A stretch of 64,000 nt of DNA. Source: Haloplanus aerogenes (GTDB lineage Archaea; Halobacteriota; Halobacteria; Halobacteriales; Haloferacaceae). The notes under the pieces were generated by a model. The model saw nothing but the letters and a program-made list of their open reading frames with translations. It was not told where the DNA came from and did no database searches. The stretch spans positions 1,798,001-1,862,000 of the forward strand of contig NZ_CP034145.1 of assembly GCF_003856835.1 (NCBI RefSeq). The letters run 5' to 3'. Position numbers and translations under genes: made by a program. How positions within the stretch are numbered: position 1 is the stretch's first letter; every line of letters starts with the position of its first letter. Shown here piece after piece: positions 17,433-25,522 of the stretch.

Positions 17433-19114
17433 CAGACGCCCACCCCCGTCGCCGCGGCGACGATGACCTCGATCAGGCGGAGGAAGACGGCGGTTCGCGG
17501 AATCACGCCGAGGACGACGGCGCCCGTCATCGCCGCGAGGATGGGTCCGAGCATGAACCACGTGCTCTCGCCGCCGCGCCAGCCACGGCGTTCCCAGCCG
17601 TCGGCGGGCGGGCCGCCGTGGTGGCTCTCGTGGCCGCCGTGGGGGGCATCCTCGGGACCGCCGTCGTCGTGTTCGTGTCCACCATCCGTCACCGGATCGG
17701 GCTCCGGCGCCGCCGCCTCCGGCCGGATCGACCGCTCCTCACCGCCGAGCGGGAACTCGATCAGCGGCTTGGCGTCCGTGGCGTCCTCGCTCTCGAAGAA
17801 GGCCTGATAGAAGACGGGCCAGAAGTACGCGATGTTGAGGACGCCCGAGAGCAGGAGGACGACGGCGAAGATGCTCTGGCCGGCGCTCACGCTACCGATC
17901 AGGAGGTACCACTTGCTGACGAAGCCGGCGACGAGGGGGATGCCGGCCATGCCCGCGGCGGCGACGCCGAAGGCGAGCATCGTCAGCGGCATCCGTTTCC
18001 CGATGCCCGCCATCTCGCTGATGTCGTCGGTGTGGGTCTCGACGTGGATGGCGCCGGCGGTGAAGAAGAGGGTGAGCTTCATGAACGCGTGGGCGGGGAT
18101 GTGGAGGAGGCCGCCGACGATGGACTGCGGGTCGAGGACGGCGATGCCGAGGACGATGTAAGAGAGCTGACTCACCGTCGAGTACGCCAGCCGGCGCTTG
18201 AGGTTGTTCTGCCGGAGCGCGATGACGCTAGCGATCAGGAGGGTGGCGGCGGCGACGACGGCGAGGGGGAGGCCCATCCCGAGCGAGCCGGTGAGGTCGA
18301 CGCCGTACACGTCGAGGACGACGCGCGCGATGCCGAACACCCCGCTCTTGACGACGGCGACGGCGTGGAGCAGGCCGGAGACGGGCGTCGGCGCCACCAT
18401 CGCGTCGGGCAGCCACGAGTGGAGGGGCATGAGCGCCGCCTTCACGCCGAAGCCACCGATCAGGAGGACGAACGCCGCCCGTGCGAGGACCGGATCGGCG
18501 TTCGCGAGGCCGGCGATACCGCCCGCGGTGAACGCCGTCGTGCCGGCCATCGTGGCGACCATGACCGTACCCGCGAGGACGGCGACGCCGCCGCCGAAGG
18601 TGTAGGCCAAGTATTTTCGGCCGGCGGCCCGCGCTTCCGCCGTCTCGTCGTGGGTGACGAGCGGGTACGTCGCCACCGTCAGCAGTTCGTAGAAGACGAA
18701 GAGGGTGACGAGGTTGGAGGCCATGGCGACGCCGAGGGCGGCGGCGACGCTCGCGGCGAAGGACGCGAAGTAGCGGGTCTGGGCGTGTTCGGAGAGGCCG
18801 CGCATGTAGCCGATGCTGTAGAAACTCGTGATGAGCCACAGGAGACTGGCGACGGTGGCAAAGAGGAGGCCGAGCGGGTCGGCCTGCAGCGAGAGTTCGA
18901 CGCCGGCGACGAGCGTCCCGAGGTGGGAGACGTAGGTCGTCCCGCCGATGGCGGCGGGGAGCATGCTGGCGACGAGGGCGAAGGCGCTCGCCGCCGCGAT
19001 GACGGTCCACCCCTCGCGGACGTTTGGCCGGCGGCCGGAGGCGAGGATCGGTACGACGGCCACCGCCGCGATGGCGACGGCCAGAGCCGGTCTGAGTGAG
19101 GCGATGTCGGTCAT
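17432..19114 (-). CDS. mnhD2: Mrp-type antiporter D-like subunit (second copy)
   Basis: 560 residues, ND4/MnhD-like. The core has GFGVKAALMPLHSWLPDAM, VVKSGVFGIARVV and HIPAHAFMKLTLFFTAGAI with the conserved lysines. After the last core helix there is a hydrophilic, His/Asp/Gly-rich insertion (about residues 475-520, rich in GGHEHDDGG and GGHESHHGG) before one more helix. That loop could bind metal ions or only be a flexible linker. Its start overlaps mnhD1 by ATGA, its stop overlaps the following gene. Confidence 0.85.
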   Translation of the reverse strand: MTDIASLRPALAVAIAAVAVVPILASGRRPNVREGWTVIAAASAFALVASMLPAAIGGTTYVSHLGTLVAGVELSLQADPLGLLFATVASLLWLITSFYSIGYMRGLSEHAQTRYFASFAASVAAALGVAMASNLVTLFVFYELLTVATYPLVTHDETAEARAAGRKYLAYTFGGGVAVLAGTVMVATMAGTTAFTAGGIAGLANADPVLARAAFVLLIGGFGVKAALMPLHSWLPDAMVAPTPVSGLLHAVAVVKSGVFGIARVVLDVYGVDLTGSLGMGLPLAVVAAATLLIASVIALRQNNLKRRLAYSTVSQLSYIVLGIAVLDPQSIVGGLLHIPAHAFMKLTLFFTAGAIHVETHTDDISEMAGIGKRMPLTMLAFGVAAAGMAGIPLVAGFVSKWYLLIGSVSAGQSIFAVVLLLSGVLNIAYFWPVFYQAFFESEDATDAKPLIEFPLGGEERSIRPEAAAPEPDPVTDGGHEHDDGGPEDAPHGGHESHHGGPPADGWERRGWRGGESTWFMLGPILAAMTGAVVLGVIPRTAVFLRLIEVIVAAATGVGV

Positions 19115-20604
19115 GAGAGGAGGCTATCGATGGTCGGCTGAAGTGCGGTCTGCAGGTCGGTCACGGCGAGGCCGAGAATGAGGGCGACGACGGCGGCGCC
19201 GATGATCAGCGCGAGGACGCCACGCGGCGGCGTCGCCGGTCCGCCGAGACGCTCCGACCCGCCGTCGGTCGCGGCCTGCATGCTCGCCGAGGCCGGCGCG
19301 ACGAACATCCGTTCGACGAGGATGGCGAAGTACGCGAGCGTCAGGAGCGTCGACGCGAAGATGACGACGGCGACGGGCCACGTCCCTGCCCGGACGGCGC
19401 CGAGCGCGATGTACCACTTGCCGGCGAAGCCGACGGCAGGCGGGACGCCCACCATGGCGAGCATGAGGGCGGCGCTCGCCCCCCCGAGGACGGGGAATCG
19501 GCCCGCGAGGCCGGCGTACTCCTCGGCCGTCGTCGCACCGGTCAGGTCGTCGATAGTGCCGGCAGCGACGAACAGCCCACCCTTCATGATCGCGTGGCCG
19601 ACGAGGTGGACGATGGCGCCGAAGACGGCGGCAGGGGTGCCGATGGCCAGCCCCACCACCACGAGGCCGTACTGCGAGACGGAGGAGTAGGCGAGCATCC
19701 GCTTGACCTCCGACTGCGCGACGGCGAGGACGCTCCCGACGACGATGCTCACGCACGCGAAGACGACGAGGGCGTCCCGGGCGACGGGCACGGCCTCGAA
19801 GAAGGCGGGCGTGTAGACGGTGTACAGGATGCGCAGGAGGGCGTAGGCCGCCACGGTGGAGACGAGGGCGGCGATGAGCGCGCTCACGCTGTCCGGCGCG
19901 TCGTTGTAGGCGTCTGGTTGCCACGTGTGCAAGGGGAACAGCGCCGTCTTGGTGGCGAGGCCGACGACGATGAACCCGAAGGAGGCGAGGACGAGCGGCG
20001 AGTCGTAGCCCGCCTGCGCGAGTTCCACCGAGAGGTCGGCCATGTTGAGCGTCCCCGTCGCCACCAGCGCGTAGCCGACGCCGAGCAGATACAGCGAGGC
20101 GGCGACGGTGCCGAACAGGAGGTACTTGAGCGCCGCGACGGCCGACCGGCCGTCACCGGCGCTGGCGACGAGCGCGTACGTCGCCAGCCCCGAGATTTCG
20201 AGGAAGACGTACAGGTTGAACACGTCGCCAGTGACGCTCATGCCCGACAGCCCCGTCACGAGGAGGAGATATTCGGTGTAGAACGCGGCGCCACCGGGGT
20301 CGTCGCGGACGGTGTAGACGAGGACGACGAGCGAGACGGCGGCGACGAGGACGACCACGACCGCCGACAGGCCGTCGACGACGAGTTCGATCCCGTAGGG
20401 GGCGACGAAACCGCCCACCTCGTTCGACAGCGGGCCGTCGGCGATCGCGCGGGAGCCGATCCACGCCGCGAGGGCCGTCTGGACGGTGAGGACACCCGCG
20501 GCGACGGCCGGTGGGCCCCGCTCGGTCACTAGCCCCGACGCGACGGTGAGGAGCGCACCGAGGAGGGGAACCGCGACGAGGAGGGGAACGAGCGTGTCAC
20601 TCAT
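19111..20604 (-). CDS. mnhD: Mrp-type antiporter subunit D
   Basis: 497 residues, the ordinary MnhD length. Motifs ATKTALFPLHTWQPDAYNDAP and HLVGHAIMKGGLFVAAGTI match the proton_antipo_M family with its key lysines and histidine. It follows mnhC with an 8-base overlap, the canonical C-D order in Mrp operons, so this is the best candidate for the true MnhD. It forms part of a large membrane complex that exchanges sodium (or potassium) for protons, important for pH and sodium balance in high salt. Confidence 0.88.
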   Translation of the reverse strand: MSDTLVPLLVAVPLLGALLTVASGLVTERGPPAVAAGVLTVQTALAAWIGSRAIADGPLSNEVGGFVAPYGIELVVDGLSAVVVVLVAAVSLVVLVYTVRDDPGGAAFYTEYLLLVTGLSGMSVTGDVFNLYVFLEISGLATYALVASAGDGRSAVAALKYLLFGTVAASLYLLGVGYALVATGTLNMADLSVELAQAGYDSPLVLASFGFIVVGLATKTALFPLHTWQPDAYNDAPDSVSALIAALVSTVAAYALLRILYTVYTPAFFEAVPVARDALVVFACVSIVVGSVLAVAQSEVKRMLAYSSVSQYGLVVVGLAIGTPAAVFGAIVHLVGHAIMKGGLFVAAGTIDDLTGATTAEEYAGLAGRFPVLGGASAALMLAMVGVPPAVGFAGKWYIALGAVRAGTWPVAVVIFASTLLTLAYFAILVERMFVAPASASMQAATDGGSERLGGPATPPRGVLALIIGAAVVALILGLAVTDLQTALQPTIDSLLS

Positions 20605-20962
20605 TCGCCAGCACCTCCTCCAGCGTGTCCTCGTTGATGGTGCCGTAGCTCTCGTAGATGCGGACGACGAGGCCGAGCGCCACGGCGGTCAGACTCACGC
20701 CGACGACGATGGCGGTCAGGATCAGCACGTGCGGCAGGGGAGAGACGAAGGGACCGCCGCCACCGCCGGACTGGACGACCGGCGACCGGCCGCCCGTGCG
20801 GAAGGCCGCGGAGATGAAGAACACGAAGATACCCGTCTGGAAGATGTTCAGGCCGATGATCTTCTTCACGAAGTTGTCGCTCTCGATCATGACGTACGCG
20901 CCGATGGCGAGGAGCGCGACCACGACGAGGTACGTGTACTTCGTGGTGAGCAATTCGATCAT
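20597..20962 (-). CDS. mnhC: Mrp-type antiporter subunit C
   Basis: 121 residues, NuoK-like, with three helices. The second helix region KKIIGLNIFQTGIFVFFISAAF and the following segment before DPLPHVLILTAIVVG-like text (here PLPHVLILTAIVVG) are diagnostic of MnhC/NuoK. It overlaps mnhD by 8 bases and abuts mnhB directly. Part of the antiporter membrane arm. Confidence 0.88.
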   Translation of the reverse strand: MIELLTTKYTYLVVVALLAIGAYVMIESDNFVKKIIGLNIFQTGIFVFFISAAFRTGGRSPVVQSGGGGGPFVSPLPHVLILTAIVVGVSLTAVALGLVVRIYESYGTINEDTLEEVLANE

Positions 20963-21505
20963 TCAGCGATCCTCCTCCGTGCCGGGTTCGGTCGCGTCGC
21001 GGGCGGTGTCGAGCCCCGTCCCCAGCAGGAAGAAGAGGCCGGAGATGACGCCGGAGACGACGAGGCCGATACCGACTTCGACCAGTTCGATGCTGTACTT
21101 GCTACCATGGTGGACTAGCGTCTCGTATGCGGAGACCTGCAGGAAGTTCTCTCCGACGAGGTAACCCCCCAGTCCGATGCTGAGGAACGTTCCCAGCCCG
21201 ACGAGGACGAGGAGGGCGAGGTGTTCGTTTCGCAGGTGGGCCGCAATGGGTTCGATACCGAACGCGAAGCCGAGCATGACGACGGTCGTCGCGGCGATGA
21301 CGCCGCCCTGGAACCCGCCGCCGGCGGAACTCGCGCCGTGGAGCATCACGAACGCACCGAGCGTGAGGACGAAGGGGGCGATCACCCGGACCGTCGTCAT
21401 GATGATCGTGCTCTCGACGTACGGCGGACGTTCGGTCGCGGGGCGGGAGAGCTCTCCCTCCTCGCCCTCCGCGGCCGGTTCGGTGCCGCGATCACGCTCG
21501 CTCAT
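20963..21505 (-). CDS. mnhB: Mrp-type antiporter subunit B
   Basis: 180 residues with a charged N-terminal tail of about 28 residues followed by the MnhB domain: PFVLTLGAFVMLHGASSAGGGFQGG is diagnostic (the HG...GGGFQGG pattern). Four helices; VEVGIGLVVSGVISGLFFLL forms the last. Its ATG overlaps the stop of the DUF4040 gene upstream by ATGA, and its stop abuts mnhC. Confidence 0.88.
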   Translation of the reverse strand: MSERDRGTEPAAEGEEGELSRPATERPPYVESTIIMTTVRVIAPFVLTLGAFVMLHGASSAGGGFQGGVIAATTVVMLGFAFGIEPIAAHLRNEHLALLVLVGLGTFLSIGLGGYLVGENFLQVSAYETLVHHGSKYSIELVEVGIGLVVSGVISGLFFLLGTGLDTARDATEPGTEEDR

Positions 21506-22038
21506 AGGAACGCCTCCCGCCGGAGGACGAGCAACATCGCCACGCCGGCCGCGAAGACGACGGCCGCCTCGCCGAGCGTGTCGAACCCACGGTAGCCGAC
21601 GAGGACAGCTGTCACGACGTTGGTCACGCCGGTCTGTTCGTACGCGTTGTCGAGGTAGTACTGGCTCACTGCGCCGTCGAGGACGGGGGTGCCGGCGGCG
21701 CCGACGGGGGGAAGCGCCGGCACCGTCGCGCCGACCGTGACGACGATGGCGACGACGGCTAGGCCGGAGCGGAGGCTGATCCTCTCGAACCGGTCGGACC
21801 GGGAGACGGTCGTGCGAGCGATGGTGAGCAGGAAGAGGACGGTGGTGATGCCGGCGCCGACGGCCGCCTCGGTGAGCGCCACGTCGGGCGCGCGGAGGAA
21901 CGCCCAGAGGACGGCGACGCCGAAGCTGTAGCCGGCGAAGGCGACGATGCTCCCGACTACGTCCTGAAGGACGGCGGCGGCGAGGGCGCTCCCCAGCATG
22001 AACAGGAGGACGCCCGCGACGAGCAGCGACGAACTCAT
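21502..22038 (-). CDS. DUF4040/MbhD-MbhE-like antiporter subunit (detached MnhA C-terminus)
   Basis: 178 residues. The first half, with APDVALTEAAVGAGITTVLFL, is the MbhD domain (DUF4040) and the second half, with GVTNVVTAVLVGYRGFDTLGEA, is the MbhE-like domain. In bacterial MnhA these two follow the large ND5-like channel domain in a single protein; here they stand alone, as in Mbh-type complexes and several archaeal Mrp operons. ATG 22038 was chosen because it overlaps the mnhG stop by ATGA; the longer open frame upstream is the shadow of mnhG. Confidence 0.8.
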   Translation of the reverse strand: MSSSLLVAGVLLFMLGSALAAAVLQDVVGSIVAFAGYSFGVAVLWAFLRAPDVALTEAAVGAGITTVLFLLTIARTTVSRSDRFERISLRSGLAVVAIVVTVGATVPALPPVGAAGTPVLDGAVSQYYLDNAYEQTGVTNVVTAVLVGYRGFDTLGEAAVVFAAGVAMLLVLRREAFL

Positions 22039-22388
22039 CGCTCCCCCCCTTCGCCCTCGCTCTCGGCGTCGTTCTCGTCGAGCCACGCGTTCTCGCCGGC
22101 GGGTTCGACCTCCTGCTCTTTCGCCGCCCGGGCGATGGCGTGGGCGGCGGTCGGACTCGTCACGAACAGGAAGACGAGCAGGAACACGAGTTTCATCGAC
22201 TCGGTGGTGATCCCGAAGACGACGGCGATGCCGGCGAGCGACAGCACGGAGCCGAGCGTGTCGCTTTTCGACGCCGCGTGCAGGCGCGAGTAGAGGTCGG
22301 GCAGGCGGATGATGCCCACGGTGGCGACGAAGCCGAAGAACGTCCCGACGGCGACGAAGGCGGCTGCCAGAATCTCCAGCGGCGTCAT
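22035..22388 (-). CDS. mnhG: Mrp-type antiporter subunit G
   Basis: 117 residues from ATG 22388 (MTPLEI). Three helices with the family signature VGIIRLPDLYSRLHAASKSDTLG, followed by a charged, acidic C-terminal tail. The start overlaps the mnhF stop by ATGA and the stop overlaps the next start, so translation is coupled along the operon. The upstream in-frame ATG at 22403 is less likely because it lies well inside mnhF. Confidence 0.88.
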   Translation of the reverse strand: MTPLEILAAAFVAVGTFFGFVATVGIIRLPDLYSRLHAASKSDTLGSVLSLAGIAVVFGITTESMKLVFLLVFLFVTSPTAAHAIARAAKEQEVEPAGENAWLDENDAESEGEGGER

Positions 22389-22726
22389 ATGACCCCACCC
22401 CACTCGACCGTGAACTTCGAGACGGCGATGCTCATGACGAAGTTGAGCAGGGCGTAGACGAGCGCCACGTCGAGGTAGCCGTACTCGCCGAAGGCGACAC
22501 TCACCAGCGCGATGACGATGACCGTGTTCGTCCCGACGACGTTGATGGCGACGATGCGGTCCTGCGTGGTCGGGCCGCGCACCACCCGGTAGAGGAGGGC
22601 GACCGCGAAGAGGGCGAAGGCGCCCGCGGCGGTGAGGAAGATGGTCGATAGCGTCGGCGAGATGGTCACGTCCGGCGTCCCGCCGGCGGCGGCGAGGAGC
22701 AGCGATGTGGGTAGTACGCCCGACAT
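22385..22726 (-). CDS. mnhF: Mrp-type antiporter subunit F
   Basis: 113 residues. Three helices; the family motif VVRGPTTQDRIVAINVVGT follows the first conserved helix, and an acidic-free membrane tail ends in ALLNFVMSIAVSKF. It shares one base with the stop of mnhE (TGATG) and overlaps mnhG by ATGA. MnhF is a small scaffold subunit of the antiporter. Confidence 0.88.
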   Translation of the reverse strand: MSGVLPTSLLLAAAGGTPDVTISPTLSTIFLTAAGAFALFAVALLYRVVRGPTTQDRIVAINVVGTNTVIVIALVSVAFGEYGYLDVALVYALLNFVMSIAVSKFTVEWGGVI

Positions 22727-23793
22727 CAGTTCTCCTCCTCGCCGTCGTCGAGTCGTTCGCGTGGTGAGGCGATGCTCGCCGAGTCGCGGCCGTAGAAGAC
22801 GAACCGGACCAGCCGTTCGAGCGTTCCTTCGAGCAGGTCGTCCTCAGCCTCCGGAATCAGCGCGTGGACGAGGAAGTGCTGCCGGCTCACGTCGATGGTG
22901 AGCGTCCCCGGCGTCAGCGTGATCGAGTTGGCGAGCGTGGTGACGGGCATGTCGCCCCACACCGCGGCGTCGAACTCGACGATCCGTGGGTCGATGGGGA
23001 GGCGCGGATGCAACACCACGTACGCGAGCGCGACGTTCGCCTTGGCAATCTCCCAGAGGAGGATCGGCGTGTACGCCGCGAGGCGGACGAGGCTCATGCC
23101 GATGAGCCGGAGGTCCGGCAGTTCGCTCTTGAGCGCTACCCGCGAGAGCGTGAGGGTGACGACGCCCGCCGTCGCGGCACCCGTCACCACCTCGTACAGG
23201 TCGGTGACGTGCCACCCGCCGAGCGCGAGATAGAACAGGAAGGAGACGGCGTACACGAGGAAAAATTCCGGAAGGCCGATGTCGGTGAACGGCAGGCGCC
23301 GACGCGTCTGGCGCGTGACCGGCGCCTCGAACACGTCGAACCCCCGCTGGGCGAGTTCCTCCTCGAACGAGCGCAGGATCGGGACGCTCCCGCCGGGACG
23401 GAAAGAGGGATCGACGACGATCCGTTCGACCCCGTTCGCGTCGGCGTACCGGCTGATCACGTCCGCGAAGTCGCCGGGGCTGAAGACGTACTCGCTCGTG
23501 CCCACGGTCGCGGACTCGACGTTGACGGGTTTCGGTGCGTCCTCGCCGACCAGTTCGTCGAGGTCCTCCTCGGCCCAGACGACGACCCGGTTGAGCAGTT
23601 CGTTCGCGATAGTGATGTCATCACGGTCGGTCTCGAAAATACGCCAGCGGGCGGGGTAGACGAAGTGAATCGTCACCGATTCCCCCGTCTCGGCGGCCGA
23701 CTCGTAGGCCTGTTCGACCGCGTACGCGACCGTCCGTCGGAGCGTCTCCGAGTCGCCGACGGGGACGAGTACGTCGCCGTGGTCAGCCACCAT
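22726..23793 (-). CDS. mnhE: Universal-stress-protein domain fused to Mrp antiporter subunit E
   Basis: 355 residues, about twice a normal MnhE. Residues 5-165 form a UspA-like alpha/beta domain (HGDVLVPVGDSE at the start, VERIVVDPSFRPGG near the end). After a basic linker (QTRRRLPF) the MnhE domain starts with LPEFFLVYAVSFLFYLALGG and contains PDLRLIGMSLVRLAAYTPILLWE and ANSITLTPGTLTID. The Usp domain could sense nucleotide or stress and tune the antiporter; this is inference. First gene of the operon, so its promoter should lie in the gap upstream. Confidence 0.85.
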   Translation of the reverse strand: MVADHGDVLVPVGDSETLRRTVAYAVEQAYESAAETGESVTIHFVYPARWRIFETDRDDITIANELLNRVVVWAEEDLDELVGEDAPKPVNVESATVGTSEYVFSPGDFADVISRYADANGVERIVVDPSFRPGGSVPILRSFEEELAQRGFDVFEAPVTRQTRRRLPFTDIGLPEFFLVYAVSFLFYLALGGWHVTDLYEVVTGAATAGVVTLTLSRVALKSELPDLRLIGMSLVRLAAYTPILLWEIAKANVALAYVVLHPRLPIDPRIVEFDAAVWGDMPVTTLANSITLTPGTLTIDVSRQHFLVHALIPEAEDDLLEGTLERLVRFVFYGRDSASIASPRERLDDGEEEN

Positions 23794-23954
23794 TCGGTGG
23801 TCGACCTCCAGCGACCCGAGCGGTGGCTCCTCCGTTCATTCTTGTCATTCTGTAGCCTTCGGTTCCGCTTTGATAACTATTGCTATACGGCAAGCGGCAG
23901 GGTCGTGCCTGCCGATTCGCTTCGACCCATCGCTCGGCGTCCACCACGGACTGA
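23794..23954 (-). promoter_or_regulatory. Spacer holding coaBC hairpin and probable mnh operon promoter
   Basis: A perfect 6-bp hairpin GGCAGG/CCTGCC with a 6-nt loop lies at 23896-23913, 42 bases after the coaBC stop, and may end that transcript. Further downstream on the minus strand, at about 23868-23885, an AT-rich block (tatagcaatagttatca) is the best TATA candidate for the antiporter operon, which would then have a leader of several tens of bases. Confidence 0.35.
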
Positions 23955-25127
23955 TCAGTCGAATTCGGCCGCGAGGCTGGCCGCGACGCGAGCGCCGAGG
24001 CCGGTCTTCGATCCCGTGTACGTCGCCGCTTCGTCGGCGCGGACGAACAGCGCCCGCGTCTCGTCGCCGCCCATCATCGTCGCGTCGTTGGCGACGACGA
24101 AGGCGAGGTCGACCCGGTCGCGGAGGTCCTGTGCGCGTTCGATCATCGCGTCGTCGTCGCCGCTGGTCTCGGCCTTGAATCCCACCATCGTCAGGTCAGG
24201 GTGGGCCTCCCGGATCGTGTCGAGAAGTTTCGGCGTGGGTTCGAGTTCGAGCGTCAGAGGCTCGCCCGAGCGGATCTTCTCGGACGCCGTCTCGACGGTG
24301 AAGTCACCGATGGCCGCGGCGGAGACGAGGGCGTCGGCCGGACCGTTCCCGCCTGCACCTTCGATGGCCGACCGCGTGGCGTCGAGCATCTCCGCGGCGC
24401 TTTCGACCGGTCGCACGTCGGCGTAGGGTACGTCCGGGCCGTCGTGGACGAGCGTCACGTCCGCGCCGCGGACGTAGCAGGCGCGGGCGACGGCGCGGCC
24501 CGTTCGTCCGGAGGCGCGGTTCGAGAGCGTCCGGATCGGATCGATCGACTCCGTCGTCGCGCCGCTGGTGACGACGACGTGGCGATCCGCCAGCGTCGCG
24601 GGCGTCGTCGCTCGTGCCGTCGCGGTGACGATGGCTTCCTCGCTCGCAATTTTCGCCTTCCCTTCCTCGATTCGGGGATCGACGAAGTCGACGCCCCACG
24701 ACTCGACGCGGTCGATGGCGTCGAGGACGCCGGGGTGGTCGTACATGGGTTCGTGCATGGCGGGGGCGATCACGACCGGCACGTCGGCGCCGAGGGCGGT
24801 CGTCGCACACGTCGTGACGGGCGTGTCGTCGACGGCGGCGGCGATCTTCCCCACCGTGTTCGCCGTCGCTGGCGCGATCAGGAGTACGTCGGCCCAGCCC
24901 TCCCGACCACAGAGATCGACGTGTTCGACCGCGCCCGTGATCTCCGTCACCGGATCGTGGCCGGTCGCGAACTGGAGCGCCCACGGGTGGACGATCCCCT
25001 GCGCGCTCGGTGTCGTGACGGCACGGACGCTCGCCCCCTGTCGCCGGAGTTCGTGGGCGAGTTCCACCACGGTCACCGCCGCGATGCTCCCGGTGACGCC
25101 GAGGGCGACGTTGGTGTCCTCCAGCAT
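23955..25127 (-). CDS. coaBC: Bifunctional phosphopantothenoylcysteine decarboxylase/phosphopantothenate--cysteine ligase
   Basis: 390 residues. The N-terminal CoaC part has GVTGSIAAV (10-18), the catalytic histidine in VEHVD (His69), and the PAMHEPM motif (122-128). The C-terminal CoaB part has VVTSGATTESIDPIRTLSNRASGRTG, the CTP-binding signature, and a later VGFKAETS. It converts phosphopantothenate and cysteine to phosphopantetheine in coenzyme A synthesis. ATG 25127 begins directly at the flavoprotein fold; the upstream open frame is unrelated. It lies upstream of the antiporter operon on the same strand with a 161-base gap. Confidence 0.9.
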   Translation of the reverse strand: MLEDTNVALGVTGSIAAVTVVELAHELRRQGASVRAVTTPSAQGIVHPWALQFATGHDPVTEITGAVEHVDLCGREGWADVLLIAPATANTVGKIAAAVDDTPVTTCATTALGADVPVVIAPAMHEPMYDHPGVLDAIDRVESWGVDFVDPRIEEGKAKIASEEAIVTATARATTPATLADRHVVVTSGATTESIDPIRTLSNRASGRTGRAVARACYVRGADVTLVHDGPDVPYADVRPVESAAEMLDATRSAIEGAGGNGPADALVSAAAIGDFTVETASEKIRSGEPLTLELEPTPKLLDTIREAHPDLTMVGFKAETSGDDDAMIERAQDLRDRVDLAFVVANDATMMGGDETRALFVRADEAATYTGSKTGLGARVAASLAAEFD

Positions 25128-25236
25128 TCGTCCCCACTTCCGCGGCGAGGGTCTTAAGCCCCGGTCGTCGGCGGTGGGTGAAGTCCCCGTCGAAGTCACC
25201 GAAACGGGTTTTCGGGCGGCGGCCGTGTGACTGCTC

Positions 25237-25491
25237 ATGACCCGCGAATCCGAACTCATGCTGTATTTCCTGCTCGGAATTCCGGCCGTCGTCGTGGGTT
25301 TTTTCCTCCTCATGATGGGCCCCATCGGCTGGTTCCTCGCCGCCTTCCTCGGCATCGCGGTCCTCGGCGCGGCGTCGGTGTTCGGGGAGGACAACGCGGA
25401 GCGCGAGGGCCCGGCGCGCGTGAACTGCCAGCACTGTGGGTCGCGGACGGACGCTGGCGAGGTGTGCGAGTACTGCGGGGAGCCGCTCTGA
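25237..25491 (+). CDS. Small membrane protein with C-terminal zinc ribbon
   Basis: 84 residues. Two hydrophobic helices (residues 8-25 and 28-46) are followed by a charged linker and a C4 zinc ribbon CQHCGSRTDAGEVCEYCG (Cys65, Cys68, Cys75 or so, Cys78). This membrane-anchor plus zinc-ribbon plan is common in haloarchaea and has no assigned function. Divergent from coaBC; an in-frame ATG at 25258 is an alternative start. The gene ends before the convergent methyltransferase. Confidence 0.75.
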   Translation: MTRESELMLYFLLGIPAVVVGFFLLMMGPIGWFLAAFLGIAVLGAASVFGEDNAEREGPARVNCQHCGSRTDAGEVCEYCGEPL

Positions 25492-25522
25492 TACCGCTCC
25501 GTCCGCATCGCCCGGCACTCCC

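Noticed and set aside
15588-17807. Very long plus-strand frame of 739 codons opposite the antiporter genes
   Set aside because: It is rich in Arg, Asp, Glu and His repeats typical of the antisense of GC-rich coding DNA and covers clear Mnh genes.
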